From Nitrospinota bacterium (GTDB lineage: Bacteria; Nitrospinota_A; JADGAW01), in contig JADGAW010000061.1 in assembly GCA_015231815.1 (NCBI GenBank), positions 1 through 10,382 on the forward strand: a stretch of 10,382 nucleotides of DNA, in the 5' to 3' direction. Below, piece after piece: positions 6,070 through 10,382 of the stretch (positions are counted from its first letter, which is position 1; every line of letters begins with the position of its first letter). The translations under genes and the position numbers were made by a program. The notes under the pieces are model-generated. The model searched no databases. It was given only the letters and a program-made list of their open reading frames with translations, and was not told the origin of the DNA.

Positions 6070-7001
6070 TCAGGTTCCTCTGTGTTTTCAGCAATAATGG
6101 AGTTTGGCCATCGTCTGGATTGTTCGTAAAGGCGAACAATATATTCACCAATTAAACCAAGAAAAAGCAATTGAAGTCCGCCAAGAAACGAAACCATAAA
6201 AATAATGGAAGTATAACCAGGAACATCAATACCTATCCACAGCCACTTTAGAAAGACATAGCAAACCCAAATGATACTGAGAAAAGCTACCGTAAACCCG
6301 GAGAATGTTGCTAGCCTGATTGGAATATGCGAGAAGGAAAAAATAGCAGATAAAGCTAACTTAAAGTAACGTGCAAATGTATAGCCCGACTCTCCTTCGG
6401 CTCTTTCATCTCTTTTATATTCAATACCTTTTTGTTTAAATCCAACCCAGGAACGATTTCCCCTCAGGAAGGGATAGGCATCATAGAGTTCCAACATTGC
6501 GTCCAGAACTTTCCGTTTCATTGCACAAAAGTCACCAGAATCAAAGGGTATTGAAACTCTGGAAACCTTATCGAAAATACGGTAAAAGGCTGCGTACATT
6601 GTTCGTTTAATCAGCCCTTCTTTTCGTTCTCTTCGTATTCCGTAAACAACATCATTCTCACCATAGATATTGTGAAAAAAGTCCGGCAGAACTTCTGGTG
6701 GATCCTGTAAGTCATCATCAATGATTGCAATATAGTCCCCCCGACACTGTTGTAAACCTGAAAGGGTTGATGCCTGTTGTCCAAAGTTCCGTGAGAGTTT
6801 AAATCCCCTGATAAAAGTATGTTCCTTCGCCAATCTCTTAATTTTCTGAAAAGAATCATCTTTGCTTCCATCGTCAACGAGAATGAGTTCAAAGTTTATT
6901 CCTGCTTTTTCCATGGCAGCAGAAACTCTCGCAACGAGGTTTTTCAGGCTTTCTTGTGATTCATAAACCGGAACAACAATACTGTGTAATTTTGTTTTCA
7001 A
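6066..7001 (-). CDS. GT2 polyprenyl-phosphate glycosyltransferase (GtrB/ArnC/DPM1-like)
   Basis: This 311-residue membrane-anchored enzyme transfers a sugar from a nucleotide donor to polyprenyl (undecaprenyl) phosphate on the cytoplasmic face. The GT-A catalytic domain shows VVPVYE (residues 9-14), LVDDGSKD (41-48), KLSRNFGQQAS (68-78) and the metal-binding IIDDDLQDPPE (93-103). RGNRSWVGF (180-188) is a typical later motif. Two membrane helices follow, near 232-256 and 264-289, the layout of GtrB and ArnC. The start appears to be TTG at 7001: an in-frame TAA lies 15 bases upstream, and the first internal ATG (residue 30) would remove the conserved opening strand. No good ribosome site precedes it. 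It sits after the GT-C gene and overlaps the epimerase gene, so it probably makes the lipid-linked donor that the GT-C protein uses. Confidence 0.9.
   Translation of the reverse strand: MKTKLHSIVVPVYESQESLKNLVARVSAAMEKAGINFELILVDDGSKDDSFQKIKRLAKEHTFIRGFKLSRNFGQQASTLSGLQQCRGDYIAIIDDDLQDPPEVLPDFFHNIYGENDVVYGIRRERKEGLIKRTMYAAFYRIFDKVSRVSIPFDSGDFCAMKRKVLDAMLELYDAYPFLRGNRSWVGFKQKGIEYKRDERAEGESGYTFARYFKLALSAIFSFSHIPIRLATFSGFTVAFLSIIWVCYVFLKWLWIGIDVPGYTSIIFMVSFLGGLQLLFLGLIGEYIVRLYEQSRRWPNSIIAENTEEPE
6075..6080 (-). promoter_or_regulatory. Ribosome binding site of the epimerase gene
   Basis: GAGGAA on the minus strand lies five bases before the ATG at 6069 and inside the end of the GT2 gene. It supports both the start choice and translational coupling. 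Confidence 0.65.
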
Positions 7002-7061
7002 TCGACTGAATTCTTAATTTTTATAAACCATTTGCAGGTGTAACACTCGTCAAAAGACCTT

Positions 7062-7067
7062 ATTATA
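7062..7067 (-). promoter_or_regulatory. Possible internal -10 element before the GT2 gene
   Basis: The minus strand carries a perfect TATAAT in the 83-base gap between the GT-C stop and the GT2 start. No convincing -35 lies 16-18 bases upstream, so this is a weak promoter candidate. It would allow the last four genes to be expressed without the GT-C gene. Confidence 0.25.
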
Positions 7068-7084
7068 GTTAAAGAACCTCATTC

Positions 7085-9325
7085 TTACGGTTCTGGATTT
7101 AAAACTATTTGGTCATTTTCAAAAATAACATCATTTATTGCCAGTGTTAAATCCAGTCCGGCGGTGGGATGTAAATATAAAGGCTGCACAATATATTTTC
7201 TGTAAAGCAACTCAGGAATGGGAATACCAAAAAGTGTAATTTTCTGAAATAATGGGAGAAGTTGTTTTCCCTTTTGTAAATCAGGCATAACTTCAACCTC
7301 TACCGGAATGGTAAAACCTCCAGTCTCAAGCGTTGCATTAATGTTTAATTTTCCTTCCCTCGGCTGAATATCAACACTTTTTAATTCACGAATTGTTTTT
7401 ACCAGCACATTTTCCAGTTCCTTAACATTTGCCAGTAAGGAGGGCTCAACTTCATCAACTGCGTAAATTGTTAATTCCCCTTTTTCAATGAGGTTTTCCA
7501 TGTCAATCTGAATATCTTTAACTTTTATTTTTAGAAACTGTACGGGAAATTTATTATCAATAAGCAGGTTATGTCCTTCAAGAACTATTTCGCTGAACTT
7601 ACCTACCAGAGTATTCTCCTGAGAGTTTTCCCCAATTTTTACGGTGACATCACCACGTATTTTTGTCTTCTTCATAAAATATTCTTTGAAAAGACTCTCA
7701 AGTTCATTAATCTTTATTTCTTTTTCCGTATATGGCTGGATATTGAGGTAATAAAGCTTTGCAGTTGAACCATCAGGCAAAGAGTAGCTTTTATAGAAGC
7801 GAAACCGCTTTTTTGCGTATGGGGAGTTTTCAAGAAGGTCGATAATTTTTCCATGATTGGGGTCATAGGTTGGCTTACTATCAACTTTTATAACAAAGAA
7901 CTGGGTAAATTGACCAAAGTTTCGTTTATAGACTCTCATTCGATCCCACGAGATGGAACCATCCATTTCTGCATAATTTCTAAATACCCCCCGATGAAAA
8001 TATGCCGAACCTCCTCCAATAATTACCGTATTTTTTTCCCTCCATCCTTTTTCGTTCCGGATTTTTTTGGTATCCTGAACAATTTCTGCGACCTTCCAGT
8101 TCTCCTTTTTTGGAGGATACGGCATGGAATATATTCTTAGGGGAAAAGCTGACGAACCTAGGATTAAATCCTTCTTTTGTCCAAAATCAAAACTCGTTAT
8201 TATTAAATAAATGCAGGCAGTAATTCCAACCACCGTTAGAAATATCTTCCCTTTTAAATTATCAAGCTTGAAAGCCAAGTAACTCCCAAACAGTGCAATA
8301 AAAGGAAGCAAGGGAATAAAATAACGCTGTTGCCTATTGTCCATGCTACTTATAAAAGCATATGAACCAACAAGAAGAAGAAAAAGAGGTAACAAGTTCT
8401 TCACCTTTGGTTCTTTGATATCCTTAAAAAGCCAGATAACTGATACGCAAATTATGAGTAAAAAAGGAAAGTAAAAATGACCGTTGATATCAAAAAGGTA
8501 ATAGGTAGCTTTTCCCAGAAAGTCGGGAGGATTGTACCCCAAGGAAATCTTACTATAAAAAAAAGCACTCTGGAGAAAAGCTCCTAAATTATAGATATAC
8601 CAGGGAGCAGTAATAATGACCATTAGAAACACTCCAAGAAAAAAGTTCCTTAAACGCTCAGAGATTCGAATTGCGACATTTTGCCTGAAATAAAAATCTT
8701 CCATAAAGAGAAAATAGAGTGTGGGAAGCAGGAGGTACATCATGAAGGGTAATTTTGTCAGCATACCCATTGAAAAAACCACCCCATACAGTAAGGTAAA
8801 CTTCAGGTCAGAAAAAGAGCGGGTTCGGAGTAAAACCCAATAAGCCACAATAATAAAGCAGGTGAGAAATATATCCGTAACATTGATTCGAATAAAAAGG
8901 TTAAAAAGAACCGAGCTTCCAAGAAGAAATACCGCAAGAAGAGCAGCCTTCTCATCAAAATAATGTTTTCCTAAAGAAAAGGTAAATAACAAAATAACAA
9001 GAAAAACTATGCTATTGAGAAAAACTCCTGAATAAACACTTTCAGGAACAATAAACATAAAAAGTCCAAGAAAAGTATGAAAAACCGGCGGATAAAAATG
9101 CTGTAGAGCAAGAAAATCAAGAATTGAATTTTCAAAGAAATGCTTAAAGTAGTCCTTGTACTGTAATGCAATGTGCAAGTGTAATGCTCCGTCAGAAAAT
9201 CCCGGGCGGTCATCCAGTAAAATCCATACACAATTTATGCTGAATATAAAAGAGAGAAAGAAGAAGAGAAAGAGAGAAGAAAATCGTGTATTCAATGAGT
9301 AAGAATATAAGCTTGAATTCTGCAA
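7085..9325 (-). CDS. GT-C membrane glycosyltransferase fused to an LmeA/DUF2993-like C-terminal domain
   Basis: This is a 746-residue protein. Residues 1 to about 380 hold roughly eleven hydrophobic helices and resemble the PMT_2/ArnT (GT39/GT83) fold. DDRPGFSDGALH (38-49) carries the acidic pair of the first periplasmic loop, YPPVFH (78-83) follows, and RQQRYFIPLLPFIAL (331-345) is a family hallmark. Such enzymes move a sugar from polyprenyl phosphate to an acceptor on the periplasmic side. Residues 380-525 form a soluble linker domain. Residues ~535-746 are rich in beta strands and resemble the LmeA (DUF2993) lipid-binding family: FLKIKVKDIQIDMENL (597-612), ELTIYAVDEVEPSLLANV (617-634), REGKLNINATL (656-666) and GIPIPELL (700-707). 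The start seems to be TTG at 9325, with no ATG before residue 90; a second TTG at residue 11 is possible. ArnT-like proteins usually stop near 550 residues, so the tail is extra. The GT-C part is secure; the LmeA call is by pattern. Confidence 0.85.
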   Translation of the reverse strand: MQNSSLYSYSLNTRFSSLFLFFFLSFIFSINCVWILLDDRPGFSDGALHLHIALQYKDYFKHFFENSILDFLALQHFYPPVFHTFLGLFMFIVPESVYSGVFLNSIVFLVILLFTFSLGKHYFDEKAALLAVFLLGSSVLFNLFIRINVTDIFLTCFIIVAYWVLLRTRSFSDLKFTLLYGVVFSMGMLTKLPFMMYLLLPTLYFLFMEDFYFRQNVAIRISERLRNFFLGVFLMVIITAPWYIYNLGAFLQSAFFYSKISLGYNPPDFLGKATYYLFDINGHFYFPFLLIICVSVIWLFKDIKEPKVKNLLPLFLLLVGSYAFISSMDNRQQRYFIPLLPFIALFGSYLAFKLDNLKGKIFLTVVGITACIYLIITSFDFGQKKDLILGSSAFPLRIYSMPYPPKKENWKVAEIVQDTKKIRNEKGWREKNTVIIGGGSAYFHRGVFRNYAEMDGSISWDRMRVYKRNFGQFTQFFVIKVDSKPTYDPNHGKIIDLLENSPYAKKRFRFYKSYSLPDGSTAKLYYLNIQPYTEKEIKINELESLFKEYFMKKTKIRGDVTVKIGENSQENTLVGKFSEIVLEGHNLLIDNKFPVQFLKIKVKDIQIDMENLIEKGELTIYAVDEVEPSLLANVKELENVLVKTIRELKSVDIQPREGKLNINATLETGGFTIPVEVEVMPDLQKGKQLLPLFQKITLFGIPIPELLYRKYIVQPLYLHPTAGLDLTLAINDVIFENDQIVLNPEP

Positions 9326-9360
9326 TGAGTAAAAAACGTTTTGAGCAGAAAAATTGGACT

Positions 9361-9366
9361 ATTATA
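9361..9366 (-). promoter_or_regulatory. Candidate -10 of the GT-C/GT2/epimerase/methyltransferase/sulfotransferase run
   Basis: The minus strand has a perfect TATAAT 35 bases before the TTG at 9325. The best -35-like hexamer, TTAACA (9386-9381), is only 14 bases away, shorter than usual. The position suits a promoter for the five-gene run, but the -35 is not convincing. Confidence 0.35.
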
Positions 9367-9408
9367 ACAAAACATAACTTTGTTAATTTTTAAACCTAAG
9401 GAACCTCC

Positions 9409-9424
9409 AGAATAAATTTATTCT
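9409..9424. promoter_or_regulatory. Perfect 16-bp AT-rich palindrome, possible operator
   Basis: AGAATAAATTTATTCT is an uninterrupted palindrome. It lies about 55-70 bases upstream of the transcription start predicted from the -10 at 9361-9366, a plausible activator or repressor position. A chance palindrome in AT-rich spacer is a real alternative. Confidence 0.35.
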
Positions 9425-9565
9425 CACTTCACTTTCCCGAATAAGACACGAATTCACTGTTGTTCTATAAGTTAACTTCTCAATGTAAAACTTCTATAAA
9501 GCCCGTTATTAACTTGTTTTCGCAAAAACCTCTTCATTTTAGTAAAAAGCACTGAAACTGAGGAA

Positions 9566-9593
9566 CGTTTTCTTTGATTCTCCAAAGAAAACG
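9566..9593. repeat. Perfect 11-bp inverted repeat (hairpin) with 6-base loop
   Basis: CGTTTTCTTTG (9566-9576) and CAAAGAAAACG (9583-9593) are exact reverse complements around the loop ATTCTC. Neither strand has a T-run after the stem, so it does not look like a standard intrinsic terminator. It lies between the GT4 stop and the GT-C start. Confidence 0.65.
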
Positions 9594-9675
9594 AAGCAAA
9601 ATAAAGAGATTAAAAAGGAGATGAAAACTCTTGCAATCAGCAAACCTCACGTTGCACGTTATTGGAGATAAATAT

Positions 9676-9747
9676 CCTACCAACCTTCAAACCTTCGAAC
9701 TTTCTGACTTTCCGACCTTTTGACCTTCCAACTTTTTAACTTCCATT
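9676..9747. repeat. Nine-unit array of degenerate 8-bp CYTTYNRA repeats
   Basis: From 9676 the plus strand reads in exact eight-base phase: CCTACCAA, CCTTCAAA, CCTTCGAA, CTTTCTGA, CTTTCCGA, CCTTTTGA, CCTTCCAA, CTTTTTAA, CTTCCATT. The C/T start is well kept while positions five to seven vary. The array ends at 9747, the base next to the GT4 stop codon (9748-9750). Confidence 0.8.
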
Positions 9748-10382
9748 TCAAGAAAGCAAACGGCTTTTTTCTATCAAAGCATCCCATAAAAACCTCTCAC
9801 CCCAATTTCTAGAAGAGGTGAACAATGAATCTAATGCTGCTTCATCGTTTATAAGAGAGTTCATTTTTTCTGCAATTTTCTGTGAATCATATTCCTGAAA
9901 AAGAAACCCGTTCTTTCCATCAGAAACCGCATCACTAACCCCACCAACATCACAGGCAATAACAGGACAACCCGACATATTGGCTTCGATATAGACGATA
10001 CCAAAAGTTTCAATATCATCATGCTGTTCATCATATCTTCCCAACATTACGAAGAAATCAGCATGTACATACTTTTCCACAAGCTGGCTAAATTGGTCAA
10101 CAGGAATAAAAGGCGATATGGTAACCTGCTTTTCTACGTTATATTTTTTAATTAACGTTAAATACTTTTCCTTATCTTCACCATCACCAATAATTTCATA
10201 TTCAACATTAAGTCCTTTTTTTACCAGTTCATGTACTACTTCTATTCCTCTCTCAAAGGCTTTTTTAGATACAAACCTTCCTGCTGAAACAAGCTTAATT
10301 TTTTCTTTCTTCTTTTTTCTTATTGCAACTATTTCTTCCTTTGAGGGAAAAGAGTTGATATCAATACCGGGATTCATAATAG
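9748..10382 (-). CDS. GT4 family glycosyltransferase, C-terminal part (N-terminus beyond window)
   Basis: The frame is open to the right edge, so the gene starts outside the window; the methionine encoded at 10377 is internal. The visible ~211 residues are the donor-binding half of a GT-B enzyme of the Glycos_transf_1 (GT4) family. Counting from that methionine: NPGID (2-6) enters the second domain, VSAGRFVSKKAFERGIEVV (30-48) is the usual GR..KK.. motif, and IIGDGEDKEKY (62-72) and the FIPVDQ loop (90-95) follow. ETFGIVYIEA (123-132) is the EX7E nucleotide-sugar motif (E123, E131), then GCPVIACDVGGVSDAV (136-151). It is a retaining, cytosolic or membrane-associated transferase, probably building the lipid-linked glycan. 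It lies 422 bases upstream of the GT-C gene in the same direction. Its stop abuts an octamer repeat array. Confidence 0.9.
   Translation of the reverse strand, partial: IMNPGIDINSFPSKEEIVAIRKKKKEKIKLVSAGRFVSKKAFERGIEVVHELVKKGLNVEYEIIGDGEDKEKYLTLIKKYNVEKQVTISPFIPVDQFSQLVEKYVHADFFVMLGRYDEQHDDIETFGIVYIEANMSGCPVIACDVGGVSDAVSDGKNGFLFQEYDSQKIAEKMNSLINDEAALDSLFTSSRNWGERFLWDALIEKSRLLS

Larger units (their letters stand above)
9326..9747. other. 422-base gene-free segment with repeats and candidate control sites
   Basis: No gene could be supported here. It contains a consensus -10 (9361-9366) and an AT-rich palindrome (9409-9424) ahead of the GT-C gene, a perfect hairpin (9566-9593), a tandem pair of 7-mers CACGTTG/CACGTTA (9648-9661), and the octamer array that runs up to the GT4 stop codon. 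Confidence 0.6.

Noticed and set aside
7853..8140. Plus-strand reading frame of 95 codons opposite the GT-C gene
   Set aside because: It lies wholly antisense to a well-supported long coding region and shows no domain; it is a shadow frame.
9621..9671. Sixteen-codon ATG reading frame in the spacer, preceded by AAGGAG
   Set aside because: The AAGGAG touches the ATG with no gap, the peptide has no recognisable features, and the frame ends just before the repeat array. Too short to support.
9676..9747. CRISPR array
   Set aside because: The periodic units are eight bases with no spacers and no longer repeats; no cas gene is in the window.

Overview
The window is an AT-rich stretch from what looks like a Gram-negative (diderm) environmental bacterium. 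It reads as the interior of a surface-polysaccharide or glycolipid gene cluster. Nothing here fixes the phylum: there is no rRNA, tRNA or housekeeping marker. Shine-Dalgarno sites are variable, strong for some genes (GAGGA, AAGGAAG) and absent for others, and two large genes appear to start with TTG. Nearly all genes lie on the minus strand.

Layout from left to right. At 1-1417 (minus) is a large multi-pass membrane protein, cut by the window edge, which resembles GT-C type glycosyltransferases. At 1659-2323 (minus) is a two-gene toxin-antitoxin unit, with a small ribbon-helix-helix-like antitoxin followed by a PIN-domain toxin overlapping it by ATGA. At 2492-3328 (plus) is the only plus-strand gene, an FkbM-type methyltransferase. 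It converges on a five-gene minus-strand run that reads, in transcription order: a GT-C membrane transferase with an LmeA/DUF2993-like tail (9325-7085), a GT2 polyprenyl-phosphate glycosyltransferase (7001-6066), a GalE-like sugar-nucleotide epimerase/dehydratase (6069-5134), a class I SAM methyltransferase (5077-4400) and a sulfotransferase (4377-3457). Further right, after a 422-base gap, lies the C-terminal part of a GT4 glycosyltransferase (10382-9748).

How the genes may work together (inference). The epimerase would shape a nucleotide sugar. The GT2 enzyme would load a sugar onto undecaprenyl phosphate at the inner face of the membrane. The GT-C enzyme would then use that lipid-linked donor on the periplasmic side, as in the ArnC/ArnT or GtrB/Gtr schemes. 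The two methyltransferases and the sulfotransferase would decorate the glycan. The standout gene is the GT-C protein: its last ~210 residues look like the LmeA phospholipid-binding domain, which is normally a separate protein.

The gene-free segments are not plain spacer. Degenerate short-period arrays sit at or across the stop codons of two minus-strand genes: 8-bp units of the form CYTTYNRA at 9676-9747 and 3342-3371, and 7-bp GTGAANN-like units at 3447-3474. There is also a G-rich 23/24-bp duplication with quadruplex potential (3373-3421) and a perfect 11-bp hairpin (9566-9593).
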